Below the pieces are notes generated by a model that was given only the letters and a program-made list of their open reading frames with translations, did not search any database and was not told the DNA's origin. A DNA stretch of 64,000 nt from Zoogloea sp. Its GTDB lineage: Bacteria; Pseudomonadota; Gammaproteobacteria; Burkholderiales; Rhodocyclaceae. The DNA is taken from contig NZ_JAOAUU010000147.1 of the NCBI RefSeq assembly GCF_030157465.1, positions 1-64,000 on the forward strand, in the 5' to 3' direction. Position 1 is the stretch's first letter. Each line of letters starts with the position of its first letter. This document shows, piece after piece, positions 34,057-42,595 of the stretch. The translations under genes and the position numbers were made by a program.

Positions 34057-35472
34057 ATGAAATCCGACAACAACAACACCCTCAAATCCCGTCGCCGCCT
34101 CATGCTGCTCGCCACCGCTGCGCTGGGCGCCGGGCTGGTGCCGTCGCTGGGCCGCCTGGCCTTTGCCGATTCCGACGGAGACGATGACGACAACCATTAC
34201 GAAGAAAGCGCCAACACCAGCTTTACGCTGGCCAACACCGGCCTCAACGCGAAAATCGTGGTGGTCGGCGGCGGCATGGCCGGCGCCACCCTGGCCAAGT
34301 ACCTGCGCCTGTGGGGCGGCAGCGGCGTGGCGGTCACGCTGGTCGAGCCCAATGCCAGCTACACCTCGAACATCATGAGCAACCTGGTGTTAAGCGGCAG
34401 CCGGTCGCTCTCCACCCTTGGCTACAGCTATGGCAGCCTGGCCGCCAAGTTCGGGGTGACGGTGAAGCAGGCCTTTGTCACCGGTATCGACAAGACCGCC
34501 AAAGCCGTGCTGCTGTCCGATGGCACCCGTTTGGCCTACGACCGGCTGGTGCTCGCGCCGGGCGTTGAGTTCATGAACGCCTACGGCCTCACCCAAGGCG
34601 ACTACGCCGGCACCACGCCCCACGCCTGGCAGGCCGGGCCGCAAACCGCCGAGCTGGCTCGCCAGCTGGCCGGCATGAGCAACGGCACCTTCGTGATGAC
34701 GATTCCGAAGGCCCCTTACCGTTGCCCGCCCGGCCCCTACGAGCGCGCCTGTATCGTGGCCGACTATCTCAAAACCTACCGGGGCGCCGCGTCGAAGGTG
34801 ATCGTGCTTGACGAAAACGCCAGCATCCAGGCCGAAAGGGAAACCTTCACCACGGCGTTTGGCGTCACCCACGCGGGCGTCGTCCAGTACGAAGCCGGCG
34901 TCACGGGCATTGCGATCGACCCGGTGACAAAGGTCGTCAGCTACCTCGACGCCGTGGGCACGCCCCGTACGATCAACGCCCAGGTGGTCAATCCCATCCC
35001 GCCGCACCGCGCCACGGGCAGCAGCGCCGGTGGCTGGCTTGCCGGTGCAGAGCTCAACAACAGCGCCGATGGCCGCTGGTGCGTGGTTGATGTGCTGAGC
35101 TACGAATCCACCGCCGTGCCCGGCATCCACGTGATTGGCGACGCGGCCAGCTGCGGCTTGCCCAAGGCCGGCCATGTGGCCAACCAGGAGGCCAAGATCT
35201 GCGCCGACGCCATTGTTCGCCTGCTGGCCGGCCAGCAGCCCGATCCGGCACCGGTGGCCAACTCGGCCTGCTATTCGCCGATCACCGCTTCGACTGCTTC
35301 GTGGCTGACGGCGGTCTATCAGTACGACGCCGTGAACCGCAAGATGGTGGTGGCCGCCAACGGTGGCAATCCGCTGGGCGCTGTACCCACGGCATCGGCA
35401 ACGGTGAGCAACAAGAACTACAAAAACATGAGCACGTGGTTCAACACCCTGATGGGCGACAGCTTCGCCTGA
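34057..35472 (+). CDS. Flavocytochrome c sulfide dehydrogenase-like flavoprotein (FccB/SoxF type)
   Basis: 471 aa. Oxidises sulfide or a reduced sulfur/carbon compound through FAD and a redox disulfide and passes electrons to the upstream heme lipoprotein. A twin-arginine-like leader (SRRRLMLLATAALGAGLVPS) is followed by an acidic linker (DSDGDDDDNHYEE). FAD-binding VVVGGGMAGATLAKY starts at ~68. Cys223 in APYRCPPGPYERAC matches the first cysteine of the FccB redox disulfide; Cys232, or a later Cys in GDAASCGLPKAG, could be the partner. The C-terminal FCSD domain extends to the end. Substrate is inferred from family, not proven. Confidence 0.88.
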   Translation: MKSDNNNTLKSRRRLMLLATAALGAGLVPSLGRLAFADSDGDDDDNHYEESANTSFTLANTGLNAKIVVVGGGMAGATLAKYLRLWGGSGVAVTLVEPNASYTSNIMSNLVLSGSRSLSTLGYSYGSLAAKFGVTVKQAFVTGIDKTAKAVLLSDGTRLAYDRLVLAPGVEFMNAYGLTQGDYAGTTPHAWQAGPQTAELARQLAGMSNGTFVMTIPKAPYRCPPGPYERACIVADYLKTYRGAASKVIVLDENASIQAERETFTTAFGVTHAGVVQYEAGVTGIAIDPVTKVVSYLDAVGTPRTINAQVVNPIPPHRATGSSAGGWLAGAELNNSADGRWCVVDVLSYESTAVPGIHVIGDAASCGLPKAGHVANQEAKICADAIVRLLAGQQPDPAPVANSACYSPITASTASWLTAVYQYDAVNRKMVVAANGGNPLGAVPTASATVSNKNYKNMSTWFNTLMGDSFA

Positions 35473-35513
35473 GCCAGGCCCGCCCGTTGCCGGGTACGCC
35501 GCCGTCCGTGCCC

Positions 35514-35552
35514 GCGAAAAAGCCACGCCCAGATCGGGCGTGGCTTTTTCGC
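35514..35552. terminator. Intrinsic terminator after the flavocytochrome genes
   Basis: Two perfect 17-base arms (35514-35530 and 35536-35552, core AGCCACGCCC / GGGCGTGGCT) around loop AGATC. The ends are GCGAAAAA and TTTTTCGC, so a T run follows the GC stem in both directions. Confidence 0.92.
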
Positions 35553-35659
35553 TTTGGCCGTGGATGCGCAGAAAATGGGTTCGTTCACCCTTGTCTGTGG
35601 AATCTTTGCGTCGGTTTCAGGTGCGTTGTTGCGCCTTTGCGGGGGCTGGATGTGGGGGC

Positions 35660-35745
35660 TGGATGTGGGGGCGACTTCAGTCGCCCATCGGTGGTTGATC
35701 AACGCAAAGGCGGGCGACTGAAGTCGCCCCTACAGGATGCGCATC
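35660..35745. repeat. Pair of facing REP-like palindromes
   Basis: GGGCGACTTCAGTCGCCC near 35671 and GGGCGACTGAAGTCGCCC near 35712, each a near-perfect palindrome with GGGGC-side flanks pointing outward. Just before them GGGGGCTGGATGTG repeats twice. This is typical of dispersed extragenic repeats. It is unlike the REP next to the RAYT remnant at 28127. Confidence 0.7.
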
Positions 35746-35774
35746 GCAGGGGTGATGCATTTCGCTGACAGAGC

Positions 35775-35805
35775 AAAAAAATAGCCGCAGATCGCTCTGC
35801 GGCTA
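35775..35805 (-). terminator. Intrinsic terminator of the encapsulin operon
   Basis: TAGCCGCAG (35782-35790), loop ATCGCT, CTGCGGCTA (35797-35805). On the minus strand this stem is followed by TTTTTTT (35775-35781), about 73 bp after the cysteine desulfurase stop. Confidence 0.92.
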
Positions 35806-35877
35806 AAGGTGTTGCTGCCAGATTCCGGGCCCGGCTTGTGCTGGAGCGCAAGCCGGGTTAATCGATTGCCCTGCTGC

Positions 35878-37764
35878 TCAGCGGCCGATGCGCCCCTTGC
35901 CGCGGGCGAGCCGGTGCAGCACTGCGACGAGGGTGTCGACCTCTTCGCAGGTGTTGTAGAAGGCCAGCGAGGGCCGCACCGTGGCTTCCTGCCCGAAACG
36001 TCGCAGGATGGGCTGGGCGCAGTGGTGGCCGGAGCGCACCGCGATGCCTTCTTCGTTGAGCGCTTTGCCCACCTCTTCGGGCCGGTAGCCGTCGAGGACG
36101 AAGGACAGCACGCTGGCCTTGTCCCGGGCGGTGCCGATCAGCTTGAGGCCGGGCACGGTGAGGAGGCCGCGCGTGGCATACACCAGCAGGTCGTGCTCGT
36201 AGCGGGCGATGTTCTCCATGCCGATGCGCTCCACGTAGTCGAGCGCCGCGCCAAGGCCTAGCGCATCCGCGATGTTGCCGGTGCCGGCTTCAAAGCGGGT
36301 GGGCGCGCCGTGGTAAACGGTTTTCTCGAAGGTGACGTCGGCGATCATGTTGCCGCCGCCCTGCCACGGGGGCATGTCTTCGAGGATGTGCCGCTTGCCG
36401 TACACCACGCCGATACCCGTCGGGCCGAAGATCTTGTGGCCCGAGAAGACGAAGAAGTCGGCGTCGATGTCCTGCACATTCACCCGCATGTGCGATACCG
36501 ACTGGGCGCCATCCACCACCGCCACGGCGCCGGCCCGGTGGGCCAGGTCAACGATTTCCTTTACCGGCACCACGGTGCCGAGGGCATTGGAAACCTGCGT
36601 CACCGAGACGATTTTGGTGCGATCAGAGAGCAGTTTGCGGTACTCGTCGAGTCGCACCTGGCCGGTGTCGTCCACCGGGATCACCTTGAGCTTTGCGCCC
36701 TTGGCGGCGGCGAGCTGCTGCCAGGGAACGATGTTGGCGTGGTGCTCCAGGTTGGACACGATGATCTCGTCGCCTTCGCCCACGTTCTGCCAGCCCCACG
36801 TCTTGGCGATCAGGTTTATGCCTTCGGTGGTGCCGCGCACGAAGATGATCTCCTCGCTGGATGCCGCACCCAGGAAGCGGGCAACCTTGTTGCGCGCGCC
36901 CTCGTAGGCGTCCGTTGCGCGGGCGGCGAGTTCGTGGGCGGCCCGGTGGATGTTGGAGTTTTCGTGCTGGTAGAAGTAAGCCAGCCGGTCGATCACTGCC
37001 TGAGGCTTGTGGGTGGTGGCGGCGTTGTCGAACCAGATCAGCTGCCGGCCATTCACCCGCTCCTGCAGGATCGGGAAATCGCGCCGTACGGCGTGCACGT
37101 CGAAGGCCGGATGGGCTGCGCTGGGCGTGGCGGGCAGGTCTGCTTCCGGCTTCGGCACGTTGTGTGTGTCGAGGAAGTAATACGGGCTCGCTGCGCTGCT
37201 GCCGGGCACGGAGGCCGTGCGCCGCTCGCCGGCCAGTTCGGCCAGGATGCTGTGGAGTTCCGCTTCGCCGGGAAGGCCGAAGGATTGCGCGGCAGTGCGG
37301 TTCTCGGCCCGCGGTGCGGCATGTGCCGCCTGCTGCGGTGCGGACTGGAAGGCGCCGGCTTCACCCAGGAAGTAATAGGGTGTCGACGGTGCCAGCGGCG
37401 GTGGCGATACCGGCGGGCTGAAGGTGGGCAGCGCGGCTGCGTAGGCCTCGGGCACGCCGAGGGCCGGCGCACCGGGCCGGCCGGCCGCGCTGGCGTGGTC
37501 GATCGGCACGGATTCTGCCCGCACGGGCGCTACCGGCGCGGCGGCGGTCAGGGTCGGGCCGACGTTGCCGGGCGGAATGATTTCCGGCGCCGGGGCGCGC
37601 GGGGCATTCGGCAGCGACAGCGCGGATGCGCCGCCGAAGCCGGTCGGCAGCGCGGCGAAGAATTCACCCGCGAGCCGTGCCAGCGTCACCTCGTCCGGCA
37701 AGCCGGCAGGAACTGCGCCGGCCAGGCCGGCGAGCCCCTCACTTGTAGGTGTCGGGATAGTCAT
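35878..37764 (-). CDS. Cysteine desulfurase with encapsulin cargo-loading N terminus (SufS-like, family 2A CyD)
   Basis: 628 aa. Residues ~222-628 are a complete SufS/CsdA-type desulfurase: PLP-lysine Lys444 in FSGHKIFG, active-site Cys582 in RSGHHCAQP, PLP-contacting HH at 341-342. It releases sulfur from cysteine. Residues 1-220 are low-complexity, Ala/Pro-rich and disordered, with conserved islands: LARLAGEFF (28-36) and two YYFL motifs (130-133 and 195-198). This is the hallmark of desulfurases packed inside family 2A encapsulin shells. The shell gene lies directly upstream and overlaps by 26 bp. The pair should form a cysteine-derived sulfur store or reactor. Start ATG at 37764. Confidence 0.95.
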   Translation of the reverse strand: MTIPTPTSEGLAGLAGAVPAGLPDEVTLARLAGEFFAALPTGFGGASALSLPNAPRAPAPEIIPPGNVGPTLTAAAPVAPVRAESVPIDHASAAGRPGAPALGVPEAYAAALPTFSPPVSPPPLAPSTPYYFLGEAGAFQSAPQQAAHAAPRAENRTAAQSFGLPGEAELHSILAELAGERRTASVPGSSAASPYYFLDTHNVPKPEADLPATPSAAHPAFDVHAVRRDFPILQERVNGRQLIWFDNAATTHKPQAVIDRLAYFYQHENSNIHRAAHELAARATDAYEGARNKVARFLGAASSEEIIFVRGTTEGINLIAKTWGWQNVGEGDEIIVSNLEHHANIVPWQQLAAAKGAKLKVIPVDDTGQVRLDEYRKLLSDRTKIVSVTQVSNALGTVVPVKEIVDLAHRAGAVAVVDGAQSVSHMRVNVQDIDADFFVFSGHKIFGPTGIGVVYGKRHILEDMPPWQGGGNMIADVTFEKTVYHGAPTRFEAGTGNIADALGLGAALDYVERIGMENIARYEHDLLVYATRGLLTVPGLKLIGTARDKASVLSFVLDGYRPEEVGKALNEEGIAVRSGHHCAQPILRRFGQEATVRPSLAFYNTCEEVDTLVAVLHRLARGKGRIGR

Positions 37765-38668
37765 GGTACTTGCCGATCTCCACATCATCGAGGACAGCCA
37801 GTGCATCGTCGGTCAGCACGGCCAGCGAGCAATACAGGGAAATCAGGTAGGACGAGATGGCGTTGCGGTTGATGCCCATGAAACGCACGGACAGGCCCGG
37901 GGTCTGCTCGCCGGCAAGGCCCGGCTGGAACAGGCCGACCACGCCCTGACGCTTTTCGCCGGTGCGCAGCAGGATGATCTTGGTTTTGCCGTCTTCAACC
38001 GGAACCTTGTCCGACGGGATCAGCGGGATGCCGCGCCAGGTGAGGAACTGGGCGCCGAACAGGCTGACGGTGGGGGGCGGCACGCCGCGGCGGGTGCATT
38101 CACGGCCAAAGGCGGCGATGGCCAGCGGGTGGGTCAGGAAGAAGCCGGGTTCCTTCCAGACCTTGGTGATCAGGTCGTCGAGGTCGTCCGGGGTCGGGGC
38201 GCCGGTCAGGGTGGAAATGCGCTGCTCATCGGTGACATTGGCCAGAAGGCCGTAGTCGGGGTTGTTGATGAGTTCGGATTCCTGGCGTTCCTTGATCGTC
38301 TCGACGGTGAGGCGCAGTTGCTCCTTGATCTGGTCGTGGGGGCTGCTGTACAGATCGGAGACGCGGGTGTGCACGTCGAGGATGGTGGTGACGGCGTTGA
38401 GGAAGTACTCGCGGGGGGCTTCGTCGTAGTCGACGAAGGTTTGCGGCAGTTCGGACTCGTCGCGCTGGGAGCAGGCAACACGCACATCGCGGGGGTTCTT
38501 GACCTTGTTGAGGCGGTAGATACCGGCTTCGACCGGCAACCATTGCAGCAGGTGCACCAGCCAGCGCGGCGAGATGGTGGACAGCTGGGGAACGGTTTTG
38601 GTGGCATTGGCCAGTTGCCGCGCGGCGTTATCGCCAAGGGCTGTGGGGACGTCGTGGTGATCGGACAT
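37739..38668 (-). CDS. Family 2A encapsulin shell protein (SrpI-like)
   Basis: 309-aa HK97-fold protein that self-assembles into a closed nanocompartment. I recognise it as the sulfur-starvation SrpI/family 2A type by its length and signature segments (PRWLVHLLQWLPVEAGIYRL, FVDYDEAPREYFLNAVTTIL, LFGAQFLTWRGIPLIPSDKV, GLSVRFMGINRNAISSYLIS), and by the downstream desulfurase with matching cargo domain. The 96-bp upstream gap is AT-rich and has AAGGAG before the ATG and probably its own promoter, because the XRE gene stop lies at the other end of it. No cyclic-nucleotide-binding domain is seen, so it is family 2A, not 2B. Confidence 0.95.
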   Translation of the reverse strand: MSDHHDVPTALGDNAARQLANATKTVPQLSTISPRWLVHLLQWLPVEAGIYRLNKVKNPRDVRVACSQRDESELPQTFVDYDEAPREYFLNAVTTILDVHTRVSDLYSSPHDQIKEQLRLTVETIKERQESELINNPDYGLLANVTDEQRISTLTGAPTPDDLDDLITKVWKEPGFFLTHPLAIAAFGRECTRRGVPPPTVSLFGAQFLTWRGIPLIPSDKVPVEDGKTKIILLRTGEKRQGVVGLFQPGLAGEQTPGLSVRFMGINRNAISSYLISLYCSLAVLTDDALAVLDDVEIGKYHDYPDTYK

Positions 38669-38764
38669 GGATGGGCTCCTTATTCCTGCAGGTGGAAAGC
38701 TTATGAAAAAATCAGATAAAGAATTCTGGTTGTGCGGTGCATCAACTTCAACCGGCTATAGCCG
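38669..38764 (-). promoter_or_regulatory. Probable encapsulin promoter region
   Basis: 96 bp between the XRE gene and the encapsulin start, with an AT-rich centre (GATAAAGAATTC, TTTTTTCATAAGC on the minus strand) and ribosome-binding AAGGAG. A perfect palindrome CGGCTATAGCCG lies at 38753-38764. AGCTTATGAA (38698-38707) repeats exactly the arm of a palindrome upstream of the operon's first gene (40662-40685), suggesting a shared regulator. Promoter position not determined. Confidence 0.55.
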
Positions 38765-39007
38765 TCAACTGCGTGCCTGGCCGGTGCTGGCGGATTCAAA
38801 ACGGGCGACCAGCGCCGAGGGTTGCAGGCCGAGGGCCGCGGCGAGCTTGGTCAGCGTGGCCAGCGAGGGCATGGCCCGGCCGCGCTCGAGATCGCCGATA
38901 TAGCTGCGGTTGAGATCGGCGTGCTCGGCGAGGCGCTCCTGCGACCAGCCCCGTTCTTCGCGAACCTGGCGTACGGCGTTGCCGAAGCTGCGCGAAAGCT
39001 CAGTCAT
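38765..39007 (-). CDS. XRE-family transcriptional regulator
   Basis: 80 aa, a single helix-turn-helix domain (QVREERGWSQERLAEHADLN, then RSYIGDLERGRAMPSLATLT). Start ATG overlaps the serine acetyltransferase gene by 8 bp. It sits inside the encapsulin operon, between the acetyltransferase and shell genes, so it probably regulates the locus, perhaps through the inverted repeats found upstream of the rhodanese gene and upstream of the shell gene. No ligand domain is visible. Confidence 0.88.
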   Translation of the reverse strand: MTELSRSFGNAVRQVREERGWSQERLAEHADLNRSYIGDLERGRAMPSLATLTKLAAALGLQPSALVARFESASTGQARS

Positions 39008-40013
39008 CGATAGGCTCTCCGCTGGCGGGTGCCTGCTGCCGGGTGGTGGCCTGGGTAACCTGGCTGCCGGGCGGGACGCTGTGGGTGAGCCACACGTTGC
39101 CGCCGATGCTGGAGCCGCGGCCGATGGTGATGCGGCCGAGAATGGTGGCGCCGGCATAGACCACCACGTCGTCCTCGACAATGGGGTGGCGGGCGAGGCC
39201 TTTTTCGAGGCTGCCGTCGGCACCCACCGGAAAGCGTTTGGCGCCGAGGGTGACGGCCTGGTAGAGGCGCACGCGGCGCCCGATCACCGCGGTTTCGCCA
39301 ATCACGACGCCGGTGCCGTGGTCGATGAAGAAGCTCTCGCCGATGTCGGCGCCCGGATGGATGTCGATGCCGGTGGCCGAATGGGCCAGCTCCGAAACGA
39401 TGCGGGCGATGAGCGGCACGCCGAGGCGATACAGCTGGTGGGCCAGGCGGTGATGGATGACGGCCAGGATGCCGGGGTAGCACAGCACCACTTCGTCCAC
39501 GCTGCCGGCGGCCGGGTCGCCGTGGTAGGCGGCTTCGACATCGCTGTCGAGCAGCTCGCGGATGCGCGGCAGGGCGGCGGCAAAATCACGCACGATGCGC
39601 TCGGAGGCCACGTGGCTGGCATCGATGTCGGGGTGACCGTGGCGCAGCTGGTAGTCGAGCTCCAGCGCCACCTGCTCACGCAGGCCGTTGAGGGCGGCGT
39701 CGAGGGTGTGGCCGACGTAGAAATCCTCGTTTTCCTGGCGCAGGTCGGCCGGGCCGAGGCGCATCGGAAAGAGCGCGCCGCGCAGGCCGTCGACGACGAC
39801 GCGCAGGGCTTCGCGGGAGGGCAGCTCGCGGCCGCCGTATTCGCGCTGGCGCTGCTGGGCGTGGCGCCAGCGTTCGCGCACGGCGCGCAGCCCGGTGACG
39901 ACGCTGTCCAGATCCCACGAGTTGCGCGCGGGCGCTTGCGAGTGCAGCGGGGCGACCTTGGCCGGGCGGGTGCCGGTGGTGGCGTCGGAGTGGTTTCGGC
40001 TGGCCTGGAGCAT
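39000..40013 (-). CDS. Serine O-acetyltransferase (EpsC/CysE type)
   Basis: 337 aa. Makes O-acetylserine, the carbon precursor to which sulfide is added to give cysteine. The N-terminal helical domain (~30-200) is followed by left-handed beta-helix hexapeptide repeats (HPGADIGESFFIDHGTGVVI, then IGRRVRLYQAVTLGAKRF and later LGRITIGRGSSIGGNVWL), with the catalytic His in DHGTG. It lies in the operon that also encodes the desulfurase and shell. This enzyme is a regular neighbour of family 2A encapsulins. Start ATG 40013 is 4 bp from the rhodanese stop. Confidence 0.93.
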   Translation of the reverse strand: MLQASRNHSDATTGTRPAKVAPLHSQAPARNSWDLDSVVTGLRAVRERWRHAQQRQREYGGRELPSREALRVVVDGLRGALFPMRLGPADLRQENEDFYVGHTLDAALNGLREQVALELDYQLRHGHPDIDASHVASERIVRDFAAALPRIRELLDSDVEAAYHGDPAAGSVDEVVLCYPGILAVIHHRLAHQLYRLGVPLIARIVSELAHSATGIDIHPGADIGESFFIDHGTGVVIGETAVIGRRVRLYQAVTLGAKRFPVGADGSLEKGLARHPIVEDDVVVYAGATILGRITIGRGSSIGGNVWLTHSVPPGSQVTQATTRQQAPASGEPIDD

Positions 40014-40017
40014 GGTT

Positions 40018-40536
40018 TCAGTCCTGGATCCAGGGCAGGGCGTGGTAGCGCCAGCCGCCCAGGCTGCCCCGCCGGGTGTCGGCATCCAGATCGCCCTCGA
40101 AGCCTTCGAGAATGTTGAAGGCGTTGGCGAAGCCGGCCTTGCTTGCGGCTTCTGCGGCGGCCGCCGAGCGCTTGCCGCTGCGGCACAGGAAGAGCACCAC
40201 GGCGTCTTTCCTGACCTTGGCTTCGAGTTCCTTCACGAAGCGCGGGTTGCGCGTCATGGCGGTGCCGGTCATCCAGGCCACGTGCAGGGTGTCGGGCACG
40301 TGGCCGACAAACTTGCGCTCTTCGTTGGTGCGTACGTCGACCAGCACGGCATAGCCGGCACTGGCCAGCTCCCAGGCTTCGGTCGGGCTTACGCCACCGG
40401 CGAAGGGAAGGCCTTCGGCGCGGGCGCGTTCGCGGGCTGTTGCAAGCAGGGTGTCCAGCTCATCGGGCTGGCTGGTGGCGTTCTGGGCACTCAGGTGCTG
40501 GTTCGAGGCGAGGTCGCTGTGCTGGGTGTCGAGCAT
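40018..40536 (-). CDS. Rhodanese-like sulfurtransferase (encapsulin operon)
   Basis: 172 aa. The single rhodanese domain is in the C-terminal two thirds, with active-site loop CRSGKRSAAA (Cys~118). It can carry a persulfide sulfur from the desulfurase to thiophilic acceptors, matching the family 2A encapsulin gene set. First gene of the operon. The upstream region carries two likely control motifs (listed separately). Confidence 0.92.
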   Translation of the reverse strand: MLDTQHSDLASNQHLSAQNATSQPDELDTLLATARERARAEGLPFAGGVSPTEAWELASAGYAVLVDVRTNEERKFVGHVPDTLHVAWMTGTAMTRNPRFVKELEAKVRKDAVVLFLCRSGKRSAAAAEAASKAGFANAFNILEGFEGDLDADTRRGSLGGWRYHALPWIQD

Positions 40537-40624
40537 GGTGGGTCTCCACTGGCGGTTTGCTGTTGGACGTTTGACTGCACGTCCTGTCCGGGTGGAGACA
40601 CATTAGCGGGCTGCTGTGCGTGCG

Positions 40625-40635
40625 CGAACCAAGAA
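40625..40635 (-). promoter_or_regulatory. Shared 11-bp motif upstream of the rhodanese gene
   Basis: TTCTTGGTTCG on the minus strand, about 90-100 bp before the rhodanese start. The identical 11-mer lies upstream of the sulfate-binding protein gene (42596-42606). Probably an element of sulfur-responsive control such as CysB-type regulation, but the factor is not identified. Confidence 0.5.
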
Positions 40636-40661
40636 GAATGTGAATGGATTTCACCGCTTGA

Positions 40662-40685
40662 TTCATAAGCTATGCAGCTTATGAA
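40662..40685. promoter_or_regulatory. Perfect inverted repeat upstream of the encapsulin operon
   Basis: TTCATAAGCT-ATGC-AGCTTATGAA, perfect 10-bp arms, 126-149 bp upstream of the rhodanese start. Half of it (AGCTTATGAA) recurs before the encapsulin gene at 38698-38707. This suggests an operator or activator site controlling both parts of the operon. Confidence 0.6.
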
Positions 40686-40781
40686 TTGGCGTGGCGGGGC
40701 TGATTGGCCGCCATAAAACACGAAAGCGAAGCCGGCTGGCTTCGCTTTCAGGGCTGCAACCCGGGGCGGGCGCCGCGGCGA

Positions 40782-41465
40782 TCAGTTGAGCGGGTCGAAG
40801 AGCAGGGCTTCGTTGCGCGTGCGGTGACGCAGCCTGGCGAGGGCGCCATGGCGGCCCCTGCGGGTGATTTTCTGTTCATCGATGCTGCCCAGCGGCAGGT
40901 CGTCGCCGGCCGCCTGCAGGGCCAGGAGGAGTTCCAGCCCGCGCGGCCAGGGGCCGTGGCCGGAATCCACGTTGATGTGGCCGGCGGCGCCGATCTGCTC
41001 CAGGTGGCTGCCCCAGCAGTCGGCCCAGTAGGCCGCGGACGACAGGCGTACCCATGGATCGTCGGTACTGGCCACGACGAGGCTGGGCACGCCGAGGGGT
41101 TCGCGCGGAATCCAGCGGGCGGTGCTTTCCTGGTCCGGGTGGGCGTTGGCATCCCGCAGGCCGCGCGGGGTGAAGCGCTCCGGATCGGCGGGGGCGACGA
41201 GCATGAGGCCGGCAACGCGGTGCAGGCGGTCGGCTGCCGCGACCACCGAGGCGAGACAGCCGAAGCTGTGGGCAACCACCCACACCGGCCCGGGCGACTG
41301 GTCGATGGCATCGCGCACGGCATTGGCCCAGCGGGCCAGCACCGGCTGCTCCCAGTCGATCCCGGTGACACGACGGGCGTCTGGTACTTGCTGTTCCATC
41401 CAGCTTTGCCAGTGTGTCGGGCCGCTGCCGTGGAGCCCGGGCACGATGAGGGTGGTGTGGTGCAT
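40782..41465 (-). CDS. RBBP9/YdeN-family alpha/beta hydrolase
   Basis: 227-aa serine hydrolase. Nucleophile elbow VVAHSFGC (~70-77) with Ser, and the catalytic His region GHINVDSGHGPWP (~166-178); Asp in DDPWVR. Start at MHHTTLIVPGLHGSGP. It is encoded 65 bp after the sulfate-binding protein gene and may share its transcript. Substrate unknown. Confidence 0.88.
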   Translation of the reverse strand: MHHTTLIVPGLHGSGPTHWQSWMEQQVPDARRVTGIDWEQPVLARWANAVRDAIDQSPGPVWVVAHSFGCLASVVAAADRLHRVAGLMLVAPADPERFTPRGLRDANAHPDQESTARWIPREPLGVPSLVVASTDDPWVRLSSAAYWADCWGSHLEQIGAAGHINVDSGHGPWPRGLELLLALQAAGDDLPLGSIDEQKITRRGRHGALARLRHRTRNEALLFDPLN

Positions 41466-41529
41466 GGCCTTGTCTCGGAAAAGAGGTGGGCGGCGGGGCC
41501 GGATTCGGATGGCCCGGCCGGCGCCCGGT

Positions 41530-42537
41530 TTACCTGGCGCTGATCTGGTCGAACACGCCGCCATCGGCGAAGTGGGTCTTCTGGGCTGCGGTCCAGCCGC
41601 CGAAGGCGTCGTCGATGGTGAAGAGTTTCACCGGCGCGAACTGTTTGGCGTACCTGGCGGCGATTTTGGCGTCACGCGGGCGGTAGTAGTTTTCGCCGGC
41701 GAGGGTCTGGCCTTCGGGGGAGTACAGGTATTCGAGATAGGCGGTGGCGACTTTGCGGGTGCCGCGTTTGTCGACGACCTTGTCGACAATGCTGACCGGC
41801 GGTTCGGCAAGGATGGAGACCGACGGCGTGATCAGATCGAACTTGTCGGGGCCGAGTTCCTTGAGCGCCAGGTAGGCTTCGTTTTCCCAGGCGATCAGCA
41901 CGTCGCCAATGCCGCGCTCGACAAAGGTGGTGGTCGAGCCGCGGGCGCCGGAATCCAGCACCTTGACGTTGGCGAACAGCTTTTTGACGAAATCCCTGGC
42001 GCCGGCCTGGGTACCGCCCGGCTGCTTGAGCGCGTAACCCCAGGCCGCGAGGTAGTTCCAGCGGGCGCCGCCGGAGGTCTTGGGGTTGGGGGTGATGACG
42101 GCTACGCCGGGTTTGACCAGGTCGTTCCAGTCATGGATTTTTTTGGGGTTGCCCTTGCGCACCAGGAACACGATGGTCGAGGTGTAGGGCGAGGCGTTGT
42201 GGGGCAGGCGTTTTTGCCAGTCGGCGGGGATCAGCCGGCTCTTGTCGGCGAGCGCATCCACGTCGTAGGCCAGGGCCAGGGTGACGACATCGGCTTCAAG
42301 CCCGTCGATCACCGAGCGCGCCTGCTTGCCCGATCCGCCGTGGGATTGCTTGATGGTGACCGTCTCGTTGGTCTTGTTCTTCCAGTATTTGGCGAAGGAC
42401 GCGTTGAAATCCTGGTAGAGCTCGCGGGTCGGGTCGTAGGAAACGTTGAGAAGGCTGACCTGCGCCTGGGCCGTGCCGACGAAGCCGATGGCGAGGAGGG
42501 TGGCGAGCAGCTTCTGGGTGATGCGTCGGAGCGGCAT
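41530..42537 (-). CDS. sbp: Periplasmic sulfate/thiosulfate-binding protein
   Basis: 335 aa, cleavable signal ([17 protein letters not shown], ~9-25). Characteristic Sbp/CysP sequence: [60 protein letters not shown]. Delivers sulfate to the CysTWA permease, whose genes are not in the window. Together with the neighbouring encapsulin-cysteine desulfurase operon it points to sulfur supply. A GATTTTTCTTGGTTCG stretch upstream contains the 11-bp motif shared with the encapsulin operon. Confidence 0.95.
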   Translation of the reverse strand: MPLRRITQKLLATLLAIGFVGTAQAQVSLLNVSYDPTRELYQDFNASFAKYWKNKTNETVTIKQSHGGSGKQARSVIDGLEADVVTLALAYDVDALADKSRLIPADWQKRLPHNASPYTSTIVFLVRKGNPKKIHDWNDLVKPGVAVITPNPKTSGGARWNYLAAWGYALKQPGGTQAGARDFVKKLFANVKVLDSGARGSTTTFVERGIGDVLIAWENEAYLALKELGPDKFDLITPSVSILAEPPVSIVDKVVDKRGTRKVATAYLEYLYSPEGQTLAGENYYRPRDAKIAARYAKQFAPVKLFTIDDAFGGWTAAQKTHFADGGVFDQISAR

Positions 42538-42595
42538 GGGATTTTTCCTGGAATGGCATTCGATGAGGCAAGTCTAGGTATGACGGGCCGCGGAT

